Source: Bacillota bacterium (GTDB lineage Bacteria > Bacillota > Clostridia > Lachnospirales > Lachnospiraceae). From it: DNA of 64,000 nt. The stretch is from the NCBI GenBank assembly GCA_023409835.1, contig JAEYQV010000132.1, positions 37,096-101,095 on the forward strand. Reading direction: 5' to 3'. How positions within the stretch are numbered: position 1 is the stretch's first letter; every line of letters starts with the position of its first letter. Both the position numbers and the translations under genes were made by a program. A model generated the notes under the pieces. The model saw nothing but the letters and a program-made list of their open reading frames with translations, searched no databases and was not told the origin of the DNA. Of this stretch, positions 39,801 to 46,940 are shown piece after piece.

Positions 39801-41752
39801 GCTTCATCCGTATTCTTAATAAGGATATCCAGTTCAATATCCCTTACTTCGTTTTTTGTAATTGTGATCTCTGCCTTCGGCGGTTGCTTACAGGTATGGG
39901 TCATCCCCTTATCCGAGCCTTCCAAAGGCAGTATATTACCAAAACGGTCATATACAACAAAGCTGTAGCTGTATTCCGTATTGGATATAATTCTGCCCGA
40001 GGATTCATATAGTATCTGCTTCCCCGTACGAAAATCTGCCATGCTCGTACCGCCCATGATCAGCTTATAGTCTGTATCGGAGGCCTTCGTTGCGGTCAGG
40101 AGGATTTCCACCCGGCTGATGTATTGGACCGTCTCAATATAGCTATCCCGGGAGGTCGAAGTAGAATTGCTTCCCGTTACCGGGGCTGTTCCTTTTACTG
40201 TATTGGTAATGGAAAGGTTCCGAAGCTGGATCTTGTTATAGAAAATATCACCGTTACTCCAATTCAGCTTCAGAGGTACTAACTCGCTTAAGGGTCTGGT
40301 CCGTACCTTAATCTCCGTAATACTTTCTGTCTTCTTAAAGCCATATTTATCATAATAGTCCATATCCACAACCACTTTGTATTCCGTATCCGGCTGCAAA
40401 GGCCCGACACTGACATCGGCTGAGGACTGATATGCTTTTCTCATTACCAGTCTTTGATCCTGGTAAATACTAAAGCTTACTCCGGTCCGATAAAGATATT
40501 CCGCATTTTCGACTACCATTCCGGAAGACACTACATGATAGACCGTTCCATAGAAATCCCCCAGGGTAACTACCGGCTTCTTCCAGTCGGGATTCCCCGG
40601 TCTTTCCTCCGAATCCTCCTCCGGAACATCGATAGGTTCTTCCTCAAGCTGCGGTCCCTCTCCACCCGGTAATACAGGCTCCGGTAATTCCTGAACCTCT
40701 GCCTCTTTCGGTGGCAATGGCTTTTTTACCTCCTGCTTCGGGCCGGTTTGCTCTACAAAATCACGATACCCCTCCTCTTTATCCTTCTCCTCATTCTCCT
40801 CGTCTTTTTCGAAATCCTTAGGAAGATCCGTGATCTCGGGAGCCGGAGTTGCTTTGGCAGCAGGGATTACCGTGGGTTTGGCCGGCACAGCATCCCCGGA
40901 TACCGGGGTTTTACCTTCCTTCTCAGGAAGTAAATCATTATTATCCGGCGTGTCTTGTACGGAAACCACCGGGACAGGCTTTGGCGTTACCGATGCCTTC
41001 GTATTATCCTTCGATTGCTTCCTGGCTTCCTTCTCCAGCAGCTCCCCTTTTTCATACAACCCAAGCTTCTCCAAGAAATCATAATACCCATAGGTTTTCT
41101 GGTCGATGGTGATTTGTGTTGCACTGTTCACCGGTTCGATCAGGGAAGGAATAAATACACCGTCCCTTAAACTATAGATGCGGATTTCATTTTCCATAAA
41201 ACGCAGAATGGAATTCGTTGGAACAGTTTCTGAAACAAAGAGATTGCCGGATATCTCCATCGTCATCGTATTGACATACAGCCCATTGCTTAAGCCCATC
41301 AGAATAAACTCCTCCCGATAAGCTCTCTCCATATCGGGATTAAAGCTCAAGCCGTTATTGATATAAAGACCGTTATAGCATTTTGCAGTTTCAAAGATAT
41401 CCGAAATTAATACTGCGGAATCCGTCAGGCACAGCAGAGCGGATTCATTATTGACAAACAGAGGGAACTCGTCCTGAATCAGTACTTTATCATCACCCAT
41501 ATAGTACTTGCCGGCTTTCTCATAAACCACGGATGAGGTTTGGAAGCCTGCGGCATCATAAGCGGTATCCTCCAGAATCATGTTAGCATTGAACATATTT
41601 TTGACCAGATTATTCTTACTCATCAAATAACCGTCACTATTCATAACGAGATAGGCTGAGTATTGATTGCTTCTGATGAGAAGGACAACCAGAAGTACTG
41701 TAATCAACGAGATTACATATATCATTCCTATCATCAATCTGTTCTTTTTCAT
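30809..41752 (-). CDS. Giant 3647-residue membrane-anchored surface protein
   Basis: Not assignable to a named protein. Visible parts are: an N-terminal membrane helix (7-26); an envelope module (about 35-235) shared with the neighbouring operon proteins; a Pro/Glu/Lys-rich linker (about 240-395); a series of FnIII-like beta domains (about 400-1290); three beta-helix modules beginning near 1294, 1745 and 2251, with many GLUG-like VGGLIG/VGGIVG turns and LDGNGHKISG; a further beta region (about 2950-3450); a charged Lys/Glu/Asp linker (about 3464-3554); and a C-terminal membrane helix (about 3617-3638) followed by KKQR. Both ends are thus membrane-anchored, with some 3590 residues outside, unless the N-terminus is cleaved. 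There is no LPXTG motif. It sits after the ATPase-like genes and is coupled to the EAL gene. Confidence 0.85.
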   Translation of the reverse strand: MKKNRLMIGMIYVISLITVLLVVLLIRSNQYSAYLVMNSDGYLMSKNNLVKNMFNANMILEDTAYDAAGFQTSSVVYEKAGKYYMGDDKVLIQDEFPLFVNNESALLCLTDSAVLISDIFETAKCYNGLYINNGLSFNPDMERAYREEFILMGLSNGLYVNTMTMEISGNLFVSETVPTNSILRFMENEIRIYSLRDGVFIPSLIEPVNSATQITIDQKTYGYYDFLEKLGLYEKGELLEKEARKQSKDNTKASVTPKPVPVVSVQDTPDNNDLLPEKEGKTPVSGDAVPAKPTVIPAAKATPAPEITDLPKDFEKDEENEEKDKEEGYRDFVEQTGPKQEVKKPLPPKEAEVQELPEPVLPGGEGPQLEEEPIDVPEEDSEERPGNPDWKKPVVTLGDFYGTVYHVVSSGMVVENAEYLYRTGVSFSIYQDQRLVMRKAYQSSADVSVGPLQPDTEYKVVVDMDYYDKYGFKKTESITEIKVRTRPLSELVPLKLNWSNGDIFYNKIQLRNLSITNTVKGTAPVTGSNSTSTSRDSYIETVQYISRVEILLTATKASDTDYKLIMGGTSMADFRTGKQILYESSGRIISNTEYSYSFVVYDRFGNILPLEGSDKGMTHTCKQPPKAEITITKNEVRDIELDILIKNTDEAAVKEGSIYFSLFDSKDNPVASTVSVKDKAGNYIIEKEHGEAHALTAEINTVQFLDLLDYEVYKIRVYCDYDINNGLGIYEDGTIGEMSFTTMPISSLGYAFFQIEVNRILEDGAEFVISLDTKRTDSRLVNLISTLDISFTKDKTSDGTGIQVNYYREGTAGPVTAPSDQAPNNGLVSMTGEEIALLKTTDDITGESTAFVFTVDHLESFTKYKISIKPKAIMGTQETQVYRDISTYYSPESFMTMKKTPVIEMEAIYASSTFIKLYGVEVNDPDNAIVAYPVTVFVYDDKDTQIATYEIPSKEKVFAIDVSKLTRDKKYTFRFFAKEYNNGYDMSTFRKNYEIYYSKLSETKQYLTVTTKEAVYGSNQLLGLDDMRLNQTLEIPAKNIKSYNSRVTLYQNYRFSSNSQVKAKFSLEVDFGQALWNSFQIGYSYVNRATNFDLYLVDPDKNPGAQPFASCLTELTRGSEYRRWTELQLLPETTTLTGKQTIYIVASTVNGSGGINCLWGVRFHQAQVSKKGSYYADINVRVGDPKEELGSIPSYKLKIYKDNIWVDTRRHDWIKNENGTYTLNMYQVAPDQTLTLVDEKIFNGEDRLCDTDFYYEVEQGHHTYRFELWAVVYNYEISLSQEEFTTEEEILGIRTADELADVRYGLDKKYYVLKDIEFPLGWNNITNGISFDGELDFRGHTLTYNSASYLIHTLGYYGSLKNLVFTYVDGWGSDVERKADRIVYINYGLISNIFASRNNGNVAQTFKTDTSVICHTNNETGIIENFVVEFPDSMIVTNTSAGVCVYNKGLIRNGYVYGEPIRMTDSINITEAQFSSNNVLGGVVAVNRQTGTIENVYSLLNIETRAVKSANDYAFNLVAINDGLMRNCFSVGDVYYGGEIRQDFGPAYRNRYVGSNTKNIFYYSDKKYGNTNNTLIAKQLLYDETWYDRILNASGSTTRNRIDLEPVQRGYYPHVVWPTLMPSQDNISLPKLTKEDQLEILDAHVTEQGQDYAKAVITLDNPNKFLLTDIRVRWLQTEIISQEEDGEFYRVTVRLTQPEVTKYFSKYEITGFNYSLGFRGIERSMEYAPGKEPTVDAEFYKPITKIEEWYSIKDDYTQNYRLEADLDFHFADSKVLVIPANVTMSTSPADAFRKDAFSGKLDGNGHKISGADTGTYGYVIGKLTGSIKNLTIEDIDSTRGSSQFKGFIGRMLEGSLVDNVHVIGMEAVSYEHCGAIAAEIYGGTIANSSAHDIRINTTADGNYTQYVGGLAGKHRQSSSNTIYANGTILNCYVDGLDITVHAAGDCGGVGGLLGFARASADIHNVYVINGKIDTVYKNVGGLIGAIDTYTNSESSRYMLKDYYVDVDITSITERSGGVIGFCPVENGELEENGLVLGNTSTSLPNPRETGRFYGYGKYSTGRIYAYEYSILNGKLTTNDPELLTYDTLCNQETYERDGLLYWDPSFVRNSAEQKQGILPKLSFVDNGTLLPYQQDYHLLQEPIKVTEITSKNYSTGNIYVVQIVTEHSPELTVTGAVFNGLMAAALADPEEAVTITRTQTGTILKYILEIEGYYDAYYLTGLSYTLGAAPDPKMQESYYSVGILPQYFKISSADEWNTLLSKENFGRKRFNIQITGDIDFSEVYKGQAATGLIVNHLMGANLEQDHYFKIKGIDMNNSEALVKAAYGNISYLDFEDISYNKPSAGYSDSVNGFGLLEAVTGDIHHVSFTNTEVKAYNSAYVGIVGLSYGMNYQIELSNITVYGTYGTVPAKRAVGGLIGRLSGSGGVYDTRAEEIVVQGREYTGGIIGIQEEGRYLWNINVNHAVVYSTNGSYSYVGGIIGSANATSLSNVFGNCSIKNAVVVGNSYTGGVVGLGSTQGDSSLSSQDNDKYKTLAHQVFVTGTGAYVGGIAGQGVVQRAEVRNAYVYGLYYIGGLTGNGSCYYGYVTDSTIGSVYDRMTLDTGNQVFQRNVNDRIAYYQELLTKTSDQGKLTVYMEAVGALRYLTTSQRNSSWSVASFTGNNNTRIGGISGRTISIANSLVVNSRIGSFGAVAVGGLVARTELSSYNTGSYRLIASGTQNCEIYGAENVGGIVGDHWRAYIESCYSNSNVTATRANAGGIAGSVEATNLYSVSETPYFINLYYLGTVTAPDYVGGIVGRMKQDLYNVNQGLLVGGNVVATTQNGRAGFFMNKNTGDARALTDCLVYEDATITFGSGYQKATNYYQANPTLLLKDDISLTTTAELKLRSTYTDQLGWNTDAGTTASNYKTRYFNYNGLVRGYMPYLTGVPTNSYDIDSAIRILPYQEGYMANGGDGRALLDSEGLYVYKFETYDGGIPIPGSGASVVKKRSMFSPVSEALPRVEFYAVDADQFNLEFTEVNPEAEFKIFANDVEVVSHPVDRRTFTIQYDYKTELTIVITEGMEELSYSLWPEDISRNVMTWNTDYYYLTANTIEGSSQPITGQYLNLYAGHGIDVYGTVIDVETGEQIRTIHQIELVKETVPLYHFEYDGYRIQTFQGYSLVNGVYRDKFRMYVKNGELSVVSSTLSMIPDSLILENYNGSKYCSVLSADGTITDMTDSMLNIPEEFDNQDIQYMTHNMNSTNHILLVRYYDGAVAGFNYITGELLPIDSIRGTTTTLQDIAGSKQRSSNISMTNFATLYVEAMDFKTNLIDIGWEEVSGVNLVGGEAVSAEETALVPEAGTVPVYVESTFVLDDGTIVANNAAQGTPAGTGTVSDASAAALVNQAESSMEESLLTGSEALSVTEILEQGMAMDIASILAIIEVVETYGATGAEYAELLKLINERKDNGLSQTEIDRLVSKLEAAMKASEKGTEPKAGDGQDTRPEDKNNSDTKLAQGEAEADKDKQLTEEKSDEKIKGDKSGSSGKEEAGKADKTEEAEVPKGNKFTEKEAGRTKKYIAVYDTGHQKYLLYEEKDLLVSEDKELTSVNEKVERSGHMIDYKAKQKADIEHPGDSNIYGYILISLAIVGIALLFSNLVLKKQREAAE

Positions 41753-41766
41753 ACTCTGATTCCTTT

Positions 41767-43134
41767 CTATCGGTCAATCGGAAGCAATGACGGATCTGAG
41801 AAGAGTAGCTGTTCTTGTTCGTCCGGGCGGTACAGAATATCATCACTTAGGTTTACGGTAAATTCTCCGGCTACACAGGCCTTCACCTGATTGCTGCCCT
41901 CCGTAATAAATTGTAAATACTCTGCGGTATCGTAGTTATAAAGTCCGATGCTGCCATCCTCTCCGGTTACCACATAGGAAAAGGGGGAAAGCTGATAGCT
42001 TTCATCTCCCCAGGTTAGCTCTGTGTCATTGAAAAACAGATAGGTGTCCTCTCCATCATAAGCTATGACATCCGAATAGGTCTTACGGATATCCCTCCAG
42101 CTGGTGTAGACAGTCCCCTCCCCTGCGGTAATCTGTGTCAGGGCAGGGAGCTTATGTATCTGAAAAAGCTTAGGCTGTATTAATTCATAGTCACAGGGAA
42201 GCAGAAGTCTTTTGTCCTCTGAATAATACACCGGTGTGCAGGGAAGATAGAACTTTCTCTCCTCCGGCTCACAAAAGTATCCCTTCCTTGACCAGAACAG
42301 CTTCTTCGTACCGGTGTAATCATATCGGTTTCCTAGAAAATACTGATAGAGCGGTTCCTCCATAATCAGTTCAAATGCAGCCTCTATTTCACCGGTCCCG
42401 GGGTTCAATCGTTCCAGAAAGCTGTCATAGGACATGCGGTTACTGCCAACTCTGACAATATCCATGGGGTCCTCGATTACCTCCAGCTTAAGACCCTGCT
42501 GTTCCTCCATAAGGCGTCCATAGGCTATGATATTCTCGCCGAAAGACAGAACACAATTCTTCTCTATCTCTACGAGGGAGGTACTCTGTTCAATCCATAA
42601 GCGCTGGGTGTTAATATACAGACCGTTGGGCAGCTTAAGAAGAATAACCTCCCCGCTTTCCTCAGAAAGCCTGTCCCGGTTATAAACTCTGCCCTCTCTC
42701 AGACAGCTTCCCTCCTCAGCCTCAAGCTCAACCAGCTCCTCATTGACCAGCTGAAAGCCCCCATGATACAGATATAAATATGCCCCGTTATCAAAAATCA
42801 ACGGATAATCCGGAAGGATCCTTACCGCTTCCTTCTTCGAATTCGGATCCTTGATATAATACTCCTGCCCTATGATACTTAAAACATCGGTATCGGCAAA
42901 TTCGTAATACTTAATTTTATGCTCCTTCTCAATTAGCTCCTGCCTTAACAGGGAAGGAAGCTTCTCGTCCATAATAGCAACTCCGGAACCATACAAGGGA
43001 ATTGACGGATCAGTTTCCTCCGGTTGTAAAGCCTCAGGAATAAAAAGGAGAGCCGAAAAATAGCATAGTAATGATATTACCAGCTGTATTACTATATTTT
43101 TCAAAAGAATTCTATACGGTCTATGCTTTATCAT
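41767..43134 (-). CDS. Bitopic extracytoplasmic protein of the ATPase-like operon (455 residues)
   Basis: Unknown family. One N-terminal membrane helix (about 11-32) is followed by an outer region made of two related halves. The first half (about 105-245) resembles the N-terminus of the 3647-residue protein (LPNGLYINTQ against LSNGLYVNTM; MSYDSFLERL against YGYYDFLEKL). The second half (about 280-455) closely resembles the outer domain of the 406-residue protein upstream (TYLFF..T.LTWGD.S, LSPFS, G-N-x-V, T-x-NLS-x-DI, EQ-x-LF). GGGAGG precedes the start. It lies 29 bp behind the 406-residue gene and 14 bp ahead of the giant gene. Confidence 0.82.
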   Translation of the reverse strand: MIKHRPYRILLKNIVIQLVISLLCYFSALLFIPEALQPEETDPSIPLYGSGVAIMDEKLPSLLRQELIEKEHKIKYYEFADTDVLSIIGQEYYIKDPNSKKEAVRILPDYPLIFDNGAYLYLYHGGFQLVNEELVELEAEEGSCLREGRVYNRDRLSEESGEVILLKLPNGLYINTQRLWIEQSTSLVEIEKNCVLSFGENIIAYGRLMEEQQGLKLEVIEDPMDIVRVGSNRMSYDSFLERLNPGTGEIEAAFELIMEEPLYQYFLGNRYDYTGTKKLFWSRKGYFCEPEERKFYLPCTPVYYSEDKRLLLPCDYELIQPKLFQIHKLPALTQITAGEGTVYTSWRDIRKTYSDVIAYDGEDTYLFFNDTELTWGDESYQLSPFSYVVTGEDGSIGLYNYDTAEYLQFITEGSNQVKACVAGEFTVNLSDDILYRPDEQEQLLFSDPSLLPIDR

Positions 43135-43163
43135 CTGCTGCCTCCCAATTCATCCGGCTTACA

Positions 43164-44384
43164 TTACTTCAGATCCTCTAACAAATTCGGCTGAAGAAAC
43201 AGCATCTGTTCTTGCCCGTTTTCTCTGGAGATAATATCTGCACTTAGGTTTATCGTAACTCCTCCGGATATCGTGGTTGTAACCTCATTCATACCGGTCA
43301 TGATCTGTGCATAGGACTCGGTAAGGCGATCAAACACATAGATGGAACGGTTATATCTGACCTCGATAAAGGAAAACGGGGACAGCTCCAGGCTCATATC
43401 TCCCCAGGTAATGGTAACAGGTTCAAAAAACAGATAGGTATTCTTACCGTCAAACAGAAAAAAGTCAGTTACACGGATTACGTTCTTCTCATTCTCCACA
43501 TAGTACTTCCCATCCTTCTCATACAGGCAGCTTAAGCTGGCTATCCGGTTCGTCAGGGATAGTCTGGGCTGTATGATGGAGACAACTCCAGGCAGGAGAA
43601 TTTTTTGCTCCTCTGAATAATACAGCGGAGTATCTGCCAGATGGGTTATGATCCCCTTGTTTTCTATCACGCTGGCGGTTCCTGACTTTGTGACACGGCT
43701 TAAGCCGGTAAAATCCACCCTGCCCTGCTCCGTATATTGAAACAAATTCTGCCTGATTACTTTGGTATCGATCCGATTCATAAAGTAGGATGGCAGTAAT
43801 GTCATACAGATTCCAATGAACAGAAGTCCTGCCATCTGAATAAGTCCCTGCAGACTAAGCTTGCGTTTCTTCTTCATATTCTGCATCGCTATGGTACGGA
43901 TGCAAAATAGGGTATCAAATATTGTGATCGCCATAATCGTCAGGACCACGGCAATCTCCATGATCAGAATGGGGACCTTCCGCTGGATTCCATACAAATA
44001 TGCCTTAAGAAGGCAGCTGGCATAAGCACCTCCGAAGGATACGGCAGTATAGAGAAAATCCATCAGCATACTGCCAACGTCCGCAATCAACAGATGTATG
44101 GTCAGCGTCGCCCCTATTCCAAAAATAATAAAGCTTAGGTTAAGCTTCCTTCCAAATATCAGGATATACCATATCAGTGTAAAGCGTACCAGAAGGATAG
44201 CCAAGGCTAGCAGCTTCATTTGTCTTATTCCTGCAAAGATGCCCAGAAGCCTGAGTGAAACGGATTTCCAATTAAGGAGGCGTACCAATACGGAGGCGAC
44301 AATGGCCAGGGCGATGATTACCAAGGAAGTAAAAACGATATACTCTCCATAGGAAAATAAATTCTCAAGCACACTACTCGACAT
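43164..44384 (-). CDS. Polytopic membrane protein with outer module, ATPase-like operon (406 residues)
   Basis: Unknown family. About six hydrophobic segments fill the first ~200 residues; the C-terminal ~190 residues form an outer domain that closely matches the end of the 455-residue protein (TYLFFEPVTITWGD, LSPFSF, VTINLSADI). It is the only polytopic protein in the operon besides the c subunit, and sits where it could serve as the membrane partner of the c-like ring. A short stretch SLRLLGIFAG (Arg45) recalls the SLxLRLFGN motif of subunit a, but this is too little to call homology. The ATG at 44384 follows AAGGAGG by six bases and overlaps the epsilon-like gene by 11 bp; 44417 is the longer alternative start. 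Confidence 0.8.
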   Translation of the reverse strand: MSSSVLENLFSYGEYIVFTSLVIIALAIVASVLVRLLNWKSVSLRLLGIFAGIRQMKLLALAILLVRFTLIWYILIFGRKLNLSFIIFGIGATLTIHLLIADVGSMLMDFLYTAVSFGGAYASCLLKAYLYGIQRKVPILIMEIAVVLTIMAITIFDTLFCIRTIAMQNMKKKRKLSLQGLIQMAGLLFIGICMTLLPSYFMNRIDTKVIRQNLFQYTEQGRVDFTGLSRVTKSGTASVIENKGIITHLADTPLYYSEEQKILLPGVVSIIQPRLSLTNRIASLSCLYEKDGKYYVENEKNVIRVTDFFLFDGKNTYLFFEPVTITWGDMSLELSPFSFIEVRYNRSIYVFDRLTESYAQIMTGMNEVTTTISGGVTINLSADIISRENGQEQMLFLQPNLLEDLK

Positions 44385-44673
44385 GAGAGTCCTCCTTGAC
44401 CAGCAGCTTGAACACATTATTTTTCATCACATAGAAGCCCCGGATGTTCTCGAAGCTCACTTCCTGGTTTTCCGATACAATGGTCAACATCCCCTCCAGT
44501 TCTCCCACAACCGGCATATAATCCACCATCATCAGCAGGTTATAGTCCTTGCTTTTCAGACGCAGTAGCCTGACATTGTGAAAAATCTGAAATTCCTTCT
44601 CAAAGCTGATGATGATTACCTCAATATGCTTTTTTTCGAAGCTCAGAGCATCCTTATTCATGTGCAGCCTCAT
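44374..44673 (-). CDS. F-type ATPase epsilon-like subunit
   Basis: 99 residues. Position directly behind the beta-like gene and the strand pattern in DYMPVVGELEGMLTIVSENQ (compare the epsilon pattern HAPL-x-x-L-x-x-G) identify it as an epsilon-like beta-sandwich. The C-terminal helical hairpin of normal epsilon is absent, so the usual inhibitory extension is lost. In a rotary ATPase this subunit sits on gamma and contacts the c-ring. Similarity is weak and the call rests largely on synteny. The ATG at 44661 (MNKDALSF), behind GAGG, is an alternative start. Confidence 0.68.
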   Translation of the reverse strand: MRLHMNKDALSFEKKHIEVIIISFEKEFQIFHNVRLLRLKSKDYNLLMMVDYMPVVGELEGMLTIVSENQEVSFENIRGFYVMKNNVFKLLVKEDSHVE

Positions 44674-44683
44674 TTCTCCTGAA

Positions 44684-46054
44684 TTACTTCCTGGTTACCT
44701 TATAATCATGCAGATTACCGATATAGGTAAATCTGTTCTCATCCGTAGTATCATATTTACCTGCCAGTATCGCTTCCACATCATCCAGTACATCCTCGAT
44801 GTCAACAAATTTGCCCGGTATATTCGTAAACTGCTCCGCGATAAACATGGGCTGGGTAAAATAGTTTCTAAGCTTTCTGGATCGGAAGAAGATGTTGTAA
44901 TCCTCGGCAGACAGCTCTTCAATTCCTAAGACTGCCACGATCTCCTCCAGCTTCTGATAGCGGGACATGTACCGGATTACCTCCTGCACCAGGTTATAGT
45001 GGCGCTCTCCCACCTTGTCCACACTGACCAGCTTACTGGTGGTACGGAACACGTTTACCGCAGGATAGAGACCCTTTTCTGCCACCTTACGGTCTAAAAC
45101 AACCATACCGTCAAAATGGGAGGTGATCGCATGAACCGCAGCATCGTTCATATCGTCCGCAGGAATAAAAACCGTCTGGAATGAGGTGATGGAGCCATTC
45201 TTCGTGGAGTTAATCCGTTCCTCTACCGCGGCGATATCGGATAGCAGCGTGGAGGAATAGCCGTTATCAATCGGCATCTGCTCCATCTCGGCAGTCAGCT
45301 CCGCATTCGCCTGTACAAACCGGTAGATGTTATCAACAAACATCAATACATCCTGATGCTTCTCGTCCCTGAGGTATTCCGCCTGAGTCAGTCCGCTGTA
45401 AATTGCTCTGGATCGGTTCATGGAATTCTCACCCATCTGACCGAAGGTGATTGCCATTTTATCCAGAAGATCATCCTCCAGCATCTCATCATAGAGCTCC
45501 TTACCTTCCCTGGAGCGTTCACCGATCCCTACAAATACGGAATTTGACTTCAGTCCTTTATATACATTGTTGATTAATTCCTTGATAAATACCGTTTTAC
45601 CTACACCGGCACCGCCGAGTAGTCCCATCTTGAAGCCCTTCTGCATAGGTGCAAAAAAATCCAGTACCTTAATCCCGGTCCATAGGATTTCTCCGTCGAT
45701 ATCAATCTCGCCAAACTCCATGTTCCGTTCGTATATATTCTTCGTAACCGGATTCTTAATGATCTTGCCATCCATCAGATTACCATAGGAATCAAAGACC
45801 TTTCCCAAAATCTCATCGGAATACTCCATGGACATGCCACCCTCATGAAGCTCTACCTCCATTCCTCTGCGAAGCCCGATAACATGCTCGAAGGGAATGG
45901 CCATGGCAATCGCCCCATCCAGCCTGGCAATCTCAAAACGGAGTATCCTATCCTTTAGCTTCGTGTAAACAATATCACGAAGCTTCAATCTATTCTGTTC
46001 CAACAGTATCTCTACTCTCATGTCGGAGATTGAGATAATCTTCCCAACACTCAT
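44684..46054 (-). CDS. F-type ATPase beta-like catalytic subunit
   Basis: 456 residues, close to the usual 460-480. Catalytic elements are preserved: P-loop GGAGVGKT (147-154), GER loop with catalytic-type Glu179 (GIGERSREGKELY), Walker B LMFVDNIYRF with Asp241, the Tyr330 region GLYPAV, and an EELSAED torque loop (379-385; DELSEED in ordinary beta). ATP hydrolysis is therefore expected. Divergence elsewhere (FVQANAEL for FTQAGSEV) marks it as a paralog distinct from housekeeping AtpD. It lies between the gamma-like and epsilon-like genes, the canonical order. AGGAGG precedes the start. Confidence 0.93.
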   Translation of the reverse strand: MSVGKIISISDMRVEILLEQNRLKLRDIVYTKLKDRILRFEIARLDGAIAMAIPFEHVIGLRRGMEVELHEGGMSMEYSDEILGKVFDSYGNLMDGKIIKNPVTKNIYERNMEFGEIDIDGEILWTGIKVLDFFAPMQKGFKMGLLGGAGVGKTVFIKELINNVYKGLKSNSVFVGIGERSREGKELYDEMLEDDLLDKMAITFGQMGENSMNRSRAIYSGLTQAEYLRDEKHQDVLMFVDNIYRFVQANAELTAEMEQMPIDNGYSSTLLSDIAAVEERINSTKNGSITSFQTVFIPADDMNDAAVHAITSHFDGMVVLDRKVAEKGLYPAVNVFRTTSKLVSVDKVGERHYNLVQEVIRYMSRYQKLEEIVAVLGIEELSAEDYNIFFRSRKLRNYFTQPMFIAEQFTNIPGKFVDIEDVLDDVEAILAGKYDTTDENRFTYIGNLHDYKVTRK

Positions 46055-46110
46055 TCATATACCTCCTGCCCGCTAGGGGGGCTAACAATAACCATTTAAA
46101 TGCTCTTCCT

Positions 46111-46893
46111 CTAAGCCTTCATACTCATCTGTTTCGAATAGTTATCGATTACTTTGTTGAATTCCTTCTTCGTTTTCTCCTTCCGCTCCTCCATCCATGC
46201 AACCTGTTCCCGCTCTTCAATCTTCTTCAGAGATTCCGTAGTACTGTTCTGCCGCAGGATATTTTCAGAGGCATAGCTGTTGACCTCAGCTATCTTCACC
46301 TCATAATTAAGATAGGAGGTGACCAGATTAATCAAAATCCTGTTGGCGTCTCCCTCAACATAATAATCCTCTTTGTACTTCCCCTTTCCCTCCATATCAA
46401 TTAAGAAAGGGAAGATCTTTTTCTTTCTCAGTTCAATACTGCTGGTATTATTAAAGTGGTTATAAATCAAATTAATCTCCGAATGCTCTCTGCCTCGGAT
46501 GCTGTTCTCCAGAAGCTCCTCCACCTCGTGGTATCGGGGAATAAATTCCTCCCTGGGTAACTTAAGAAGTATATTCCGGTTTCCGTTATGAAGCTTATTA
46601 CCAATTAATATCTTTTCCGAACCCTCATCCGTATCGAGCAGCTGGTTTACCTGATAATTAATCCCACCGCAAAAGCCGTAGTCACTGCCATAATAAATAT
46701 TCAGGGCCGGTTTGTTCCGATCCAACTCCCAAAACTTCTTATCCAATATGAAATTACGGTTATTTACTATCATATCGATGATATCGGAAGCCTCCTTCTC
46801 CAGCAGGACATACTTCTCCGCCTTTTTTCTGGCGGCATCCACCCGGATCAGAGAATGGAAATTCATAACCTTCACTATGATTTTCGTATTCAT
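46111..46893 (-). CDS. F-type ATPase gamma-like central-stalk subunit
   Basis: 260 residues, slightly shorter than usual (about 285). The N-terminal helix is present, then YGSDYGFCGGINYQVNQ (canonical SDRGLCGGLN), YNHFNNTSSIELRKKKIFP and a C-terminal helix with SYASENILRQNSTTESLKK (canonical SEHAARMxAMDNATxNA). This is the rotor shaft fold. The ATG at 46893 has GGGAGG ten bases upstream; a GTG at 46938 would add an unlikely leader. It sits between the alpha-like and beta-like genes. Confidence 0.88.
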   Translation of the reverse strand: MNTKIIVKVMNFHSLIRVDAARKKAEKYVLLEKEASDIIDMIVNNRNFILDKKFWELDRNKPALNIYYGSDYGFCGGINYQVNQLLDTDEGSEKILIGNKLHNGNRNILLKLPREEFIPRYHEVEELLENSIRGREHSEINLIYNHFNNTSSIELRKKKIFPFLIDMEGKGKYKEDYYVEGDANRILINLVTSYLNYEVKIAEVNSYASENILRQNSTTESLKKIEEREQVAWMEERKEKTKKEFNKVIDNYSKQMSMKA

Positions 46894-46940
46894 ATTATCC
46901 TTGCCTCCCCATAGAAGTGTGATGATGGTTTTCTTCACGC

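Noticed and set aside
31055..41170. Many plus-strand frames within the 3647-codon gene
   Set aside because: Scattered, short and without ribosome-binding sites; they are shadows of a continuous minus-strand gene.
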